From CAXXHQ01 sp963665265 (GTDB lineage Bacteria; Planctomycetota; Planctomycetia; Pirellulales; Thermoguttaceae): a stretch of DNA of 64,000 bases. A program made the translations under genes and the position numbers. Below, piece after piece: positions 34,262 to 42,228 of this stretch. Position 1 is the stretch's first letter, and the number at the start of each line of letters is the position of its first letter. The DNA lies in contig OY762224.2 in the NCBI GenBank assembly GCA_963665265.2, forward strand, positions 2,170,001 through 2,234,000. Direction: 5' to 3'. The notes beneath the pieces are model-generated. The model searched no databases. It was not told the origin of the DNA and was given only the letters and a program-made list of their open reading frames with translations.

Positions 34262-36735
34262 AATTCAGCCTCCGCCGCCCAATAAAATCTCGCGCTCGTG
34301 CTGGTGTTAATCGTAAAATCCCCCGCTGACGGAGAGAATGAAAACATTCGCTCGGATGCGTTCCCGCCTATCGCAGCCCGTGCCGCGACATAGGAATTGA
34401 GGGCATATTCCGACGCATAGCCTGCTACGCCGTTGTAGTAGCCATAAATAGTTACGGTGGGCACGCAGCGTTTCGGGGCTGAAAAGTCGAAGTCAGGTGC
34501 GTATAAAAACCAGCCGTTGGTCGAGGTTATATAACGGAGGCACATGCCGGGAGTCACCCCTGCGGTCCCCGGGGCCGTTCCTTGTGCATAACTCTTCTCG
34601 TAGTAACGCAAGCATCTAACAAATTCGGCCGCCGGGTCGTCCGACCATGTCGGCGCCGTCGATCCGAGATAAAGCCCGGCGTCATGCACTGCGAAAACTG
34701 CACCTTGAGCGGTCGCCGTATCCGACCAGAAGATAACCGCGAGATTCGTCGCATTACTTGGCGCTGTTGCCGTTAGCGTAACCGTCTGCCCCGTGTTGGC
34801 CGCTAAACTTACCGACCCGTTGTTTAATACGGTTGCACTGGCAATGAAAAAGTTTCCGGCCGAGTAATTTGCACTTGACCAGTTATTGACAATATCGCGG
34901 GTGATCGAGTCGGCCGTCCCGATCCAACCAATGACTGCGTAGCGGGCCGTTATCGCTACATTAGAGGATATTCTGGCTGAAAGCGTCACCGAATTCCCGC
35001 GAGTCGGAATGCTGGCGCCGGCCTCGACAAACTGCACAATGCCTGTCTTAGAGGCCGTGGCGGACGTTTGCCGGATCACGCCGCAATATTGTCCTAACGC
35101 CTCCCCCGCCGCCTGATAACAGCTTGCTCCGTTCTGACTGAGAACAATCCAACGGTCAGGGCCATAGGCGCCGTCGCTGCGAGCCGTGTCCGTAGTCGGG
35201 ACTTGACGTTGCCAATAACGGAATCCGCCGTTGATGAGCAAATTGGGCGGATCGGTTCCGGCGCTCTGCGCCAACACCATCCAGTAACTTGCATTGGGCG
35301 GCGTGATCGCCGTGTTCGCGGCGATGCAGAGATACGAGGAGCCGTTCAGCGTCACGGCGTCGTTCGCCGCATACGTCGCCGAGGGCGAATACGTTCCTCG
35401 CCATGTAATACTTTGCGCCAACAACGACCAATTGGCGTTGGAGCTTGTCGGAGCCGACGAGGAGTTTGCGGCGACGCAGACCCAAGAATTGCCGCTATAT
35501 TGCACGGCGTCGTCAACGACGTAAGCGGCTGACGAACTCCATGCGCCGAGCCAATTCAGACCTTTAGCGCCCTTCGTCGCGAAGAGCGACCAATATACCG
35601 AGTCGGTAGGAGCCGTGCTCGAAGTCGCCAATACGCAAATATACGCGGCTCCGCCGAAATACGCCAAGTCATTGGGAATGTAAGAAGTTCCCGAGGCCCA
35701 AGTTCCTCGCCAAGTCGTCCCGGCCGCTCCCGAGTCGCCTTTGGATGCGAGAACGGACCAGTAGGTCGCGTTCGTCGGGAGATTGCCCGTAGTCACGGCG
35801 ACGGCGATGTAGGCCGAGCCGTCGTAACTCACGGCGTCGTTGATCGCGTAGGCGGTCGCGACGTTGTAGGCTGCGCGCCAGATCAAACCGGCTGCGCCCG
35901 CCGTCCCCGGATCGCCCTTTACGCCTGCGTCGCCTTTGGAAGCGAGCAATGACCACGAAGCCGCGTCCGTGAGGAGCGCGCCCGTATTCGCGGAAATGCA
36001 GATAAAGGCCGAACCACCGGAAGAAACGGCGTTGCCGACGGCGTAAGCGGTCGCCGCGTTCCACGCCCCGCGCCAGACGAGGCCGGGCGTTCCAGGCGTT
36101 CCGGCCGTGCCCGCCAATCCCGCGTCCCCCTTCGATGCGAAAACGGACCAGTATGCCGCATTCGTCGGAAGATTGCCGGTAGTCGCAGCGACGGCGATGA
36201 AGGCCGAGCCGTCGTAACTCACGGCGTCATTGATCGCGTAGGAGGTCGCGGCGTTGTAAGCCGCTCGCCAGATCAAACCGGCCGCGCCCGCCGTCCCCGG
36301 ATCGCCCTTTACCCCTGCGTCGCCTTTGGAAGCGAGCAATGACCACGAGGCCGCGTCCGTGAGGAGCGCGCCCGTGTTCGCGACGATGCAGATGTAGGCC
36401 GAACCGTCGGAAGAAACGGCGTCGCCGACGGCGTAAGCGGTCGCCGCGCCCCAAGTCCCGCGCCAAACAAGGCCGGGCGTACCAGGAGCGCCAGGGGTTC
36501 CGGCCGTGCCAGCCGCTCCCGAGTCCCCCTTCGAGGCGAGAACGGACCAGTACGCGGCAATCGTCGGAAGCTGATTGGAACTCCCCGTCAACGCAATATA
36601 AGCCGAACCGTTGTACGCGACGATATCGTTCGCCGAATACGAAATCACGGAGCTCCACGAACCGCGAAAGACAAGAGAAGCCCCGCCGCCCCCGCTACCG
36701 TCGCCAACCCCCGAAGAATGCCAAAACGTCGCCAT
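34258..36735 (-). CDS. receptor-binding tail fibre with eight sugar-binding-like repeats
   Basis: 825 residues. Residues 22-510 contain eight units of about 50 residues with the pattern W-R-G-x-W-x(3)-Y-x(3)-D-x-V-x-Y-x-G-x-x-Y-x(12)-P-x(5)-W-x-L-x-A, close to carbohydrate-binding module 5/12 (chitin-binding type 3). Short collagen-like G-x-x linkers (KGDAGVKGDPG) separate several units and may form trimers. The C-terminal 280 residues (NLLINGGFRYWQRQ, AYGPDRW) are a fibre head seen in many phage fibres. It probably recognises cell-surface sugars. Confidence 0.82.
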   Translation of the reverse strand: MATFWHSSGVGDGSGGGGASLVFRGSWSSVISYSANDIVAYNGSAYIALTGSSNQLPTIAAYWSVLASKGDSGAAGTAGTPGAPGTPGLVWRGTWGAATAYAVGDAVSSDGSAYICIVANTGALLTDAASWSLLASKGDAGVKGDPGTAGAAGLIWRAAYNAATSYAINDAVSYDGSAFIAVAATTGNLPTNAAYWSVFASKGDAGLAGTAGTPGTPGLVWRGAWNAATAYAVGNAVSSGGSAFICISANTGALLTDAASWSLLASKGDAGVKGDPGTAGAAGLIWRAAYNVATAYAINDAVSYDGSAYIAVAVTTGNLPTNATYWSVLASKGDSGAAGTTWRGTWASGTSYIPNDLAYFGGAAYICVLATSSTAPTDSVYWSLFATKGAKGLNWLGAWSSSAAYVVDDAVQYSGNSWVCVAANSSSAPTSSNANWSLLAQSITWRGTYSPSATYAANDAVTLNGSSYLCIAANTAITPPNASYWMVLAQSAGTDPPNLLINGGFRYWQRQVPTTDTARSDGAYGPDRWIVLSQNGASCYQAAGEALGQYCGVIRQTSATASKTGIVQFVEAGASIPTRGNSVTLSARISSNVAITARYAVIGWIGTADSITRDIVNNWSSANYSAGNFFIASATVLNNGSVSLAANTGQTVTLTATAPSNATNLAVIFWSDTATAQGAVFAVHDAGLYLGSTAPTWSDDPAAEFVRCLRYYEKSYAQGTAPGTAGVTPGMCLRYITSTNGWFLYAPDFDFSAPKRCVPTVTIYGYYNGVAGYASEYALNSYVAARAAIGGNASERMFSFSPSAGDFTINTSTSARFYWAAEAEL
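35740..36535. repeat. tandem duplication inside the tail fibre gene
   Basis: Fibre repeat units 2-3 and 4-5 are nearly identical in DNA as well as protein (about 400 bp each), so this pair was duplicated recently. Boundaries are approximate. Confidence 0.7.
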
Positions 36736-36736
36736 A

Positions 36737-37057
36737 TCAGATCGCCAACCACTGTACCCGTTGATTCGCCACCGCCGCCACGACGAAAACCTTTGATAAA
36801 TCCGCGATCGGAAGAGTTATTGACTCCCCCGGCGACAGTCCGACGCCGTCCGTCGCCGCGCCTATCCCGGCGGTGACGCCCCGTCCGCCGATCCAAACGC
36901 ACGCCGTATTCGGGACAGGGTCTTTCGATCCGGGCGCCCGAATGAGAACGCCCTTGAATGCGTCGGAGAAAAAATCCGCCAAAGGCTTCGGCGTCATTTC
37001 AACGGCGACGGCCCCGTTAACGAGTTCGCTCACCGTTTCCTTGCTGATGTCCGTCAC
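36737..37057 (-). CDS. virion protein, 106 aa, unknown
   Basis: A short helix (ISKETVSELVNGA) followed by a beta-rich domain (ITLPIADLSKVFVVAAVANQ). Size and position between terminase and fibre suggest a head decoration or fibre-attachment protein. No family recognised. It overlaps the terminase stop by 4 bp. Confidence 0.6.
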   Translation of the reverse strand: MTDISKETVSELVNGAVAVEMTPKPLADFFSDAFKGVLIRAPGSKDPVPNTACVWIGGRGVTAGIGAATDGVGLSPGESITLPIADLSKVFVVAAVANQRVQWLAI

Positions 37058-38715
37058 AGCGCCCTCTTGATTGTCTGAGTCGTTTTTGCGATCGTAGCGA
37101 ACGACAGCGCGATTTCCGCGTAATTGGCGGCATGGGCGTAATGGTCCGCCCCGCTATTCACGAAATCCGCCACTAAATCGCCCGAAGCGTTTTTCTTATA
37201 GGTGCGAACGAGCGATTTGACGTGGTCTCGATATTCCTGCGGGATGTCGCGCGGGAGAATGAGAGTTGGCGGATTTACCTTAAACCGCCCCAGAGATACC
37301 GTGAGCCAGTTTGCCCGATCGACGGTGGCGATTGGCGCGTCTTTCCCGTCGTCATGCACGACGCTTTCACGCGCGGACACGCCTTTCCGATAGCGCGACA
37401 ACCAAACCCAACCGGGAAATTTTCTCGCGAACCGACGCGCCTCGCTAATTTGAGGGTCGGCGTCGATTACGCACGCCCTCACCTGCCACTCACGCATTAG
37501 CCGATAGGCGTGCCCCCACTCTTCTTCATTGAATTTTCCGCAAGCGAGTAACCGGCCGGTCGCTTCGGCGTTGAGATCGACGACATGCCGCGGCGCATCC
37601 CACTCAATGACGACCCAGTAGCAAGTTTTGCCCTGGTCGATGCCGAGGGTGATTAAGCGGCTCCCGTCCTCCGGCCGCAAATCCGACATTGAATGCGAAC
37701 CGATCGCCGCATTAAGCATCGCGTCGGTAACTTGCGCCCCGTCGCCGATAAACGGAATTCCGATGCGCGACGTGATGAATTTGAAGGCGGCGACTTCATC
37801 GCCGCGACCGGCATGGTAGAGGCTCGCCAACTCGCCGGGCCGAACCGTCATGCTATAAAGCTGGTTTATGTAAAAACCGCGCTTGTTTTTGTCGGCCGTC
37901 GGATTCGTCGAACGCCAAAAGGCGTCGCGTAACCAATCCGGCTTCGATTCATGCGGCAACTTCCCGCCGCACTCCTTGCATTTTATGTACGAGTCGTCGC
38001 AGCGCGAATCGCTCTGCGTCTCGCCGCGAATCTCCATGCAATCCGGCCAAACCAGTTCGGTCGTTCGGCCGCAGCACGGGCACTTGAAGAAGTAATGATC
38101 CTGCGTCGATTCGATAAAATGCTGATTGATTCCCCGCCCCGGCAGCGTCGGGTTTGAAATCGCCAGAACATTTTTAATATCTTGGCCGGATAAGCGGTCA
38201 AGAGCCAACCAGATTTGGCCGTCTTGCATCTCGTCCAACTCGTCCAGCACCAGCAAAGACGCCGGAACCGATTTCAAGTTGGAGTCGCCGCGACTGCCGC
38301 GAATGTAGAGGTTGTTTATTCCGGTGGATTTTAGCGCGAAATTATTCGTGTCAACGAACAGGTTTTTCAAATAAGGCGATTGATTCACGGCGGAGCCGAA
38401 TCGCGCTTTTGAAAAATCGGAGGCGTTGCTTCGAGTCGGGAGAACGTATAGAACGTCGCGTTTAAGCTCGGCCAGCGTGAACATCGACCGATTGATCGCC
38501 GTCTCGGACACGCCGACCTGCGCGCACTTCTGCGCGAACACGTACTCGGCGGTCGCATCGTGGATTTCTCGGCACCACGGATGCTTTCTAAAAGTGTACG
38601 GCCCGCTCCCGATTATTCGGCGATGCTCAACCCACCGGGAGCATTTCGTCAACGTCCGGCTTTTCAAAGCCTCCGTCAACGTCTCCCCGAACACTTCCAA
38701 AATCGTTTGCGACAT
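37054..38715 (-). CDS. terminase large subunit, GpA-like
   Basis: 553 residues. ATPase: deviant Walker A AQVGVSETA (66-74) and Walker B LLVLDELDE (154-162, Asp158-Glu159). Nuclease: LGIDQGKT (Asp about 341), VCVIDAD-like strand (CVIDADPQ) and a final ADHYAHAANYAE (Asp about 523). A zinc-binding pair lies between them (CPCC at 212-215 and CKECGG at 246-251), as in other GpA-family members. It packages phage DNA into the procapsid. The gene before it overlaps by 89 bp. Confidence 0.9.
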   Translation of the reverse strand: MSQTILEVFGETLTEALKSRTLTKCSRWVEHRRIIGSGPYTFRKHPWCREIHDATAEYVFAQKCAQVGVSETAINRSMFTLAELKRDVLYVLPTRSNASDFSKARFGSAVNQSPYLKNLFVDTNNFALKSTGINNLYIRGSRGDSNLKSVPASLLVLDELDEMQDGQIWLALDRLSGQDIKNVLAISNPTLPGRGINQHFIESTQDHYFFKCPCCGRTTELVWPDCMEIRGETQSDSRCDDSYIKCKECGGKLPHESKPDWLRDAFWRSTNPTADKNKRGFYINQLYSMTVRPGELASLYHAGRGDEVAAFKFITSRIGIPFIGDGAQVTDAMLNAAIGSHSMSDLRPEDGSRLITLGIDQGKTCYWVVIEWDAPRHVVDLNAEATGRLLACGKFNEEEWGHAYRLMREWQVRACVIDADPQISEARRFARKFPGWVWLSRYRKGVSARESVVHDDGKDAPIATVDRANWLTVSLGRFKVNPPTLILPRDIPQEYRDHVKSLVRTYKKNASGDLVADFVNSGADHYAHAANYAEIALSFATIAKTTQTIKRAL

Positions 38716-38965
38716 GCTGCTTTTTTCGGGGCATCGGTTTACGCGCCGTTTGAAGAATCACGGGTGAAAAATTCTCGTCGTCAAGGCCGGTCGAGTTGAG
38801 GAACCTCGCTTCAATGCCGCAATCCTCGACGGGGACTCCGTCCGGAAGAATAATCTCGGCGACCTTGTGCGTGTCGTCGTAGATATGCTGAATGACCGCC
38901 GTCGGCGTTTTAACGAGAAGGCGGAGACTATGGTGGAGATCGCTCTGCGGAAGCGAAAGTCGCAT
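38627..38965 (-). CDS. terminase-adjacent protein, 112 aa (possible small subunit)
   Basis: GAGG lies 9 nt before the ATG. The product has a helical N-terminus (LHHSLRLLVKTPTAVIQHI) and an acidic, possibly disordered C-terminus (GFEKPDVDEMLPVG). The position matches a small terminase subunit, but no HTH is visible, so this is a guess. It overlaps the large subunit start by 89 bp. Confidence 0.5.
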   Translation of the reverse strand: MRLSLPQSDLHHSLRLLVKTPTAVIQHIYDDTHKVAEIILPDGVPVEDCGIEARFLNSTGLDDENFSPVILQTARKPMPRKKQHVANDFGSVRGDVDGGFEKPDVDEMLPVG

Positions 38966-39101
38966 GCTTAATTGCCTCGCTGATGTTGCCGCCTCGAAAA
39001 CTCCTTGCGATTTTTCAAGACGAGGGAAATCGGTAGTCGGCCGAAGAAACCCGCCCGCGACGCACGTCGTTAAGAGCGGTGCGTCGGGCGCGTTCAAAAA
39101 G

Positions 39102-39171
39102 TAACCCCAGAAAGGAATCGAACCTTCATTTCAAGCTGCCCGCTTGCGTCCTGCCGTTAGACGATGGGGTC
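39102..39171 (-). tRNA. tRNA-like gene with shortened anticodon loop
   Basis: 70 nt fold as a cloverleaf: acceptor GACCCCA/TGGGGTT, D-arm GTC-TAACGGCAG-GAC as in Gln/Glu tRNAs, T-arm GAAGG-TTCGATT-CCTTT. The anticodon arm is CAAGC-GGGCA-GCTTG, with a 5-nt loop instead of 7 (or a 7-nt loop CGGGCAG with no U33). One extra C lies before the 3' acceptor strand. No CCA is encoded and a run of five Ts follows. A working anticodon cannot be assigned. It is either a decayed tRNA or a tRNA mimic. Confidence 0.5.
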
Positions 39172-39229
39172 GGCGTAGCCCGGCGCTGCCCGCGTCGGGC
39201 ATAACCCGCCTCGTAAACCGGCGGGCCAA

Positions 39230-39604
39230 TTATTTTTTGTCGGCCTCGGCGATCTTCGCCCGCAAATAGGCCATGCCTTCCGGCGTCTTGAGCTTCGCGT
39301 CCAAAATGCTCTGGAACACGGAATCGAATTCCTTGGCGACCGCCTCCTCGCCGCTCTCAAAGACTTTGACGGAGTCGCTGACTTCCTCGAACATGCCCGC
39401 GTAATCGGCGACGGCGTAGGCGGTCAGAATCTTCGGCAGCCGCTTGAGGCCGTAACCCTGCAACAAGGCGGAGAGACGAATCGCCAACTCACGACGCTGT
39501 TTGAGCTTCTTGTCTTCGCCGAAAGCCCACTTGCCGAAGGCGACGCCGACGATTACTACCGCGACGGCGACTACGACGCCCGCGAACGGAATAAGACCAA
39601 TCAT
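39230..39604 (-). CDS. single-pass membrane protein, 124 aa (holin-like position)
   Basis: N-terminal membrane helix (IPFAGVVVAVAVVIVGVAF), then a basic turn (DKKLKQRREL) and a helical soluble domain with an acidic patch (MFEEVSDSVKVFESGEEAV). AGAGAGG lies before the ATG. Together with the next gene it is in the lysis region, so a holin or spanin role is possible, but topology alone does not show it. Confidence 0.6.
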   Translation of the reverse strand: MIGLIPFAGVVVAVAVVIVGVAFGKWAFGEDKKLKQRRELAIRLSALLQGYGLKRLPKILTAYAVADYAGMFEEVSDSVKVFESGEEAVAKEFDSVFQSILDAKLKTPEGMAYLRAKIAEADKK

Positions 39605-39616
39605 CGCAACCTCTCT

Positions 39617-40207
39617 TTACTTGGAATTTTTCTTTGCGGAAGCGACGCCGCCGGCAAAACCGCCGACGAACGCCAAGACGTAAAACGCGGACGCCGCCGC
39701 CAAACCCGCTGCTAACGAATCGTCGGGCTGAACCTTCGCCGGCTCGGGATCAGGTTCCGGCGCCGGCTCAATTGCAGGCTCCGGGTCCGACTCGGGCCCC
39801 GGGCGGCATTTACGCCAGCAGTCAACCTTCATCGCCCCCGCCAAAAGCGTCGGATGCTCCAAAACGACCCCTTGATACTCCCCGACGATCTGCCCCTTCG
39901 CCGTTTGTAGTCGAACGGTCGGAGCGGGCACTTTCGCGAACCGCGTTTTGTAAATCGGGTCGTTCGTCGTGATGACGTTGAAATGCGTGACCTGCTTGTA
40001 GCCGACGAGTTCCGGCTGATTGAATAATCCGCCGAGCTTCGCCGCTTCGTCCGGCTTCGCAAAAACGGTCAAGTAAAACTTGTTCTCGTCTTGCGGCAAG
40101 TTCACGACTTGCTTCTCGACGTTGACTTGAGCGCCGTAACGCCCTTGCTCGGCGAACGCCGGAAACGTCAGCGAAAACAGGAGAAAGATTGCCCACAGAT
40201 TCTTCAT
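39617..40207 (-). CDS. secreted protein with Pro-rich linker and C-terminal membrane helix
   Basis: 196 residues. Signal peptide (LWAIFLLFSLTFPAFA), a beta-type domain, a Glu/Pro repeat linker (EPAPEPDPEP) near 145-160 and a C-terminal helix (AASAFYVLAFVGGFAGGV). This layout resembles proteins spanning the envelope. With its single membrane anchor and extended linker it could act in lysis as a spanin-like protein. That is inference. Confidence 0.6.
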   Translation of the reverse strand: MKNLWAIFLLFSLTFPAFAEQGRYGAQVNVEKQVVNLPQDENKFYLTVFAKPDEAAKLGGLFNQPELVGYKQVTHFNVITTNDPIYKTRFAKVPAPTVRLQTAKGQIVGEYQGVVLEHPTLLAGAMKVDCWRKCRPGPESDPEPAIEPAPEPDPEPAKVQPDDSLAAGLAAASAFYVLAFVGGFAGGVASAKKNSK

Positions 40208-40236
40208 TTGATCCTCACTGGATATTGAATTAAAAT
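40208..40236 (+). promoter_or_regulatory. plus-strand sigma-70-like promoter in the lysis region
   Basis: TTGATC (-35), exactly 17 nt, then TAAAAT (-10). It points right, against all neighbouring genes, into the 40282 ORF and the branched RNA. Confidence 0.55.
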
Positions 40237-40281
40237 AGAAATTGACTGTCCCTTATGGGACGCGGCACAAAGGAGGCGCTC

Positions 40282-40347
40282 ATGTTAGCCAAATTTTTGT
40301 TCGTCCCCGGCACCTTCACGAACCTGTTACGGGGACACGGCAAATAA
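40282..40347 (+). CDS. 21-codon ORF of the antisense transcription unit
   Basis: ATG preceded by AAAGGAGG with 5 nt spacing, an excellent ribosome-binding site. The peptide is MLAKFLFVPGTFTNLLRGHG plus Lys, amphipathic and weakly basic. It is followed at once by the branched RNA fold, so it may be a leader peptide, a small toxin-like peptide or a regulatory uORF. A small hairpin (GTCCC-TTAT-GGGAC) lies between promoter and ribosome-binding site. Confidence 0.5.
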   Translation: MLAKFLFVPGTFTNLLRGHGK

Positions 40348-40441
40348 AGACTGCCCAGGCAAATGGGTTAACTGGGTTCGATTGCTCCAACAATCGATCT
40401 CACATGAAGGGGAGGCAGGACGCCTCACCACTGACAGTCTT
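40347..40441 (+). ncRNA. candidate multibranched structured RNA
   Basis: Closing stem AAGACTG (40347-40353) with CAGTCTT (40435-40441), both 7 bp perfect, encloses three hairpins: CCCAG/CTGGG (40354-40376), TCGATTG/CAATCGA (40378-40397, 7 bp, 6-nt loop) and GAGGC/GCCTC (40412-40426). A terminator follows. It shows a tRNA-T-arm-like GGTTCGATT phrase but is not a tRNA. No protein is encoded by it on either strand. Confidence 0.55.
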
Positions 40442-40443
40442 GG

Positions 40444-40478
40444 AAGACGTCCGCCTTGGCGGGCGTCTTTTTATTTTG
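40444..40478 (+). terminator. rho-independent terminator, plus strand
   Basis: An 11-bp stem (AAGACG-T-CCGC with GCGG-G-CGTCTT, one G-U pair) and a 4-nt loop, followed by TTTTTATTTT. The T-tract is only on the plus strand. It overlaps the stop of the minus-strand lipoprotein gene. Confidence 0.8.
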
Positions 40479-40983
40479 GCGGAACCGGCGAGAAGACCGG
40501 CGTAAACGCCCACGACGAACTTTCAAACCAGTCGTCGAGAAATTGCTGCCGATTCATCCACTTGATTTCGTGCGTGTCGTTGTTGTCCAAGACGCCGGCC
40601 ACACGTTTATCGAGATAGACGAGGCACACGGCATGATTACCGCCGTGGCACGACACTACCGCGCCGCGTCTCGTTCGGCAGGCCCACTCTAAAAACGCGA
40701 CGTTCTTTTCATTGAACGTTTGAGCGTAGGGGATTTTCTCTTGGTCCATCAACTGCGGCATGTCGTCGCTACTCACCCCGCCGCTATGCTTTCGCCGCCA
40801 TTTGTCGGCCAATTCCGATTTATTCTGCCAGCGGAGCAACGAGATTAGCGATGCGTGCCCGCAACTGCCCCCGCCGTAGTTGCTCTGTCGCAACGAGGCC
40901 GGCAGATTAACGGTCGGCGTCTCTTTCTGCGCGGGCGGTAGATCGCAGCCGCAAAGCAAGAGCAGCAAAAGCAATCGTTTCAT
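40471..40983 (-). CDS. lipoprotein with C39-like papain fold
   Basis: 170 residues. A Leu-rich signal with a lipobox-like LCGC (Cys13) suggests a lipid anchor. GGGSCGHASLISLL provides the catalytic Cys41 at a helix start, GGNHAVCLVYL provides His117 and VLDNND provides Asp133/Asn134, the Cys-His-Asp/Asn order of C39-like peptidases. It overlaps the next enzyme gene by 4 bp. A role in cell-wall or membrane-surface processing is likely. Confidence 0.68.
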   Translation of the reverse strand: MKRLLLLLLLCGCDLPPAQKETPTVNLPASLRQSNYGGGSCGHASLISLLRWQNKSELADKWRRKHSGGVSSDDMPQLMDQEKIPYAQTFNEKNVAFLEWACRTRRGAVVSCHGGNHAVCLVYLDKRVAGVLDNNDTHEIKWMNRQQFLDDWFESSSWAFTPVFSPVPPK

Positions 40984-41567
40984 TTAAGCCTCACTCGTCG
41001 GTTCACAAGCCCTTGCAGTCGCAAATGTCGAATCAAGCGGCTCGGATTCCATTTACTGGCGTTCTCGGTGATGAACAATCCGACGCTGCGAAGTCCGCCC
41101 GCCGTCAACTCGGAGCAAAAGACTTTGTCCAAGTTTTCGCCGTTAATTTCGCCTTGAACCTCGGCGGCAAGATTCCCCGCCGACTCCACGGCGCCCGTCG
41201 AATCGTAGGGCTTCTCCAGTTGCTTATTCAGAAATTCATGCAGAAAGCGGCGTTGGGCCGGGTTCAAAAAGTTCTTTAGCGGGTAGAGCCAGACTTTCCC
41301 GTCGTAGGCGTCGATTCGCGCCTGAATGTCGGTAAGCTGAACGCCTTCGTGTTTCTTTCCGCAATGCAAGCACGGGACGTTGCACAACGTCGTTGATTCG
41401 GCCAACACGATTCGATCGTCGAATCGCGTGACCAGCCCGACGTGCGAAACCTCGCCGAGCGTGAAAATCTTTATGATTTCGCTGACGAAACCCTTGCCGC
41501 CGAAAGCGAGAACGTCGCCCTCCGCGAAGAAATAGGAACATCGACTCGTTCGGTATGCCCCGAGCAT
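40980..41567 (-). CDS. permuted papain-like (YiiX/NlpC-type) hydrolase, endolysin candidate
   Basis: 195 residues with the circularly permuted NlpC/P60 order: EGDVLAFGG, then SHVGLVTR with His42, AEST with Glu57 and finally VFCSELTAGGL with Cys151. YiiX/YebB-like proteins use this Cys-His pair as amidases, peptidases or acyl hydrolases. In a lysis region without a visible lysozyme or amidase it is the best endolysin candidate. A CxxC-like pair (CLHCGKKH) near 66-69 may bind zinc. Confidence 0.68.
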   Translation of the reverse strand: MLGAYRTSRCSYFFAEGDVLAFGGKGFVSEIIKIFTLGEVSHVGLVTRFDDRIVLAESTTLCNVPCLHCGKKHEGVQLTDIQARIDAYDGKVWLYPLKNFLNPAQRRFLHEFLNKQLEKPYDSTGAVESAGNLAAEVQGEINGENLDKVFCSELTAGGLRSVGLFITENASKWNPSRLIRHLRLQGLVNRRVRLK

Positions 41568-41689
41568 AGTGTATTGACGCTACGGCTCTTGCCGTCGTGA
41601 AAGTGTTGAGAGAGAGCGAAGCAATCTTCGCAGCGAGAATCGTTTGAGAATTTAACCGGCCGCCCGCACTTACAGATTTTTTCCGGCAT
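41471..41689 (-). CDS. small zinc-ribbon protein, 72 aa
   Basis: MPEKICKCGRPVKFSNDSRC then EDC, four cysteines in a ribbon pattern within the first 25 residues. The remaining residues are polar and overlap the start of the hydrolase gene by 97 bp, so the true function may lie in the first 40 residues. The start lies 20 bp inside the preceding gene. Confidence 0.55.
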   Translation of the reverse strand: MPEKICKCGRPVKFSNDSRCEDCFALSQHFHDGKSRSVNTLCSGHTERVDVPISSRRATFSLSAARVSSAKS

Positions 41690-42173
41690 CAAGCACGACC
41701 TGTTTTATGTCTTGAATGAGGAGGTCGATCACCTCCTCGTAATCAGGAAGCCCTTCCAGACGAGTCGCCACCGCTTTGGCGATCTCTTGGGCCACCTGCA
41801 CCAGCAATGCCCGGCTGATCGTGATTCCGGCCCGTTCGTCCATCGCATCCGTGGTTCGGATGAGCTTGTCGAGGACGGAGTTCAGCCCCTTGATCTCATT
41901 CTGAACGACCTGCATGGGCAGATCGGAGTTCAGCATCTTCTCGATCAGAGCGCGGGTCATGCCAATTTCCGCATGAAGCGACTTTAGCTTGGGGTCCATC
42001 GCAAACCGTTGAACCCGCTTAGAGAACGCGGCGTCGCGGAGGCGATATAGAGTGCGTCGGCTGGGGATTAGACGGTTGGCATGCTTTCGGCAGTACCCGT
42101 CGTCCCCCGCCGGTTCGGTGCATTGCTCGCCGGTTTTCCGGTCGATAGCTTTGCACCGGCACATAAGTTCCAT
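41670..42173 (-). CDS. phage protein with N-terminal zinc finger, 167 aa
   Basis: CRCKAIDRKTGEQCTEPAG, then YCRKH supplies a C-x-C, C and C-x-x-H zinc site in the first 35 residues. The rest is helical (LHAEIGMTRALIEKML, EEVIDLLIQDIKQVV). GGAGGGG lies 6-7 nt before this ATG, so the earlier in-frame ATG is rejected. It is first gene downstream of the third dyad (42199-42222) and so probably starts the long minus-strand virion operon. Confidence 0.7.
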   Translation of the reverse strand: MELMCRCKAIDRKTGEQCTEPAGDDGYCRKHANRLIPSRRTLYRLRDAAFSKRVQRFAMDPKLKSLHAEIGMTRALIEKMLNSDLPMQVVQNEIKGLNSVLDKLIRTTDAMDERAGITISRALLVQVAQEIAKAVATRLEGLPDYEEVIDLLIQDIKQVVLDAGKNL

Positions 42174-42198
42174 TCTTCGCCCCTCCATATATATAAGA

Positions 42199-42222
42199 GT
42201 GCCAAAATGGAATTTTTGGACA
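42199..42222 (-). promoter_or_regulatory. third copy of the GTGCCAAA-N8-TTTGGACA dyad
   Basis: Same half-sites, same 8-bp spacer and same orientation to the gene as the two copies near 10.77 kb. A TATATA box follows at the position of TAATAG, then GGAGGGG and the 42173 start. Confidence 0.7.
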
Positions 42223-42228
42223 GAAAAT

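Noticed and set aside
40347..40441. tRNA or tmRNA
   Set aside because: The T-arm-like phrase pairs with upstream bases instead of forming a T-arm, and there is no 7-bp acceptor pair. The closing stem encloses three hairpins of the wrong sizes.
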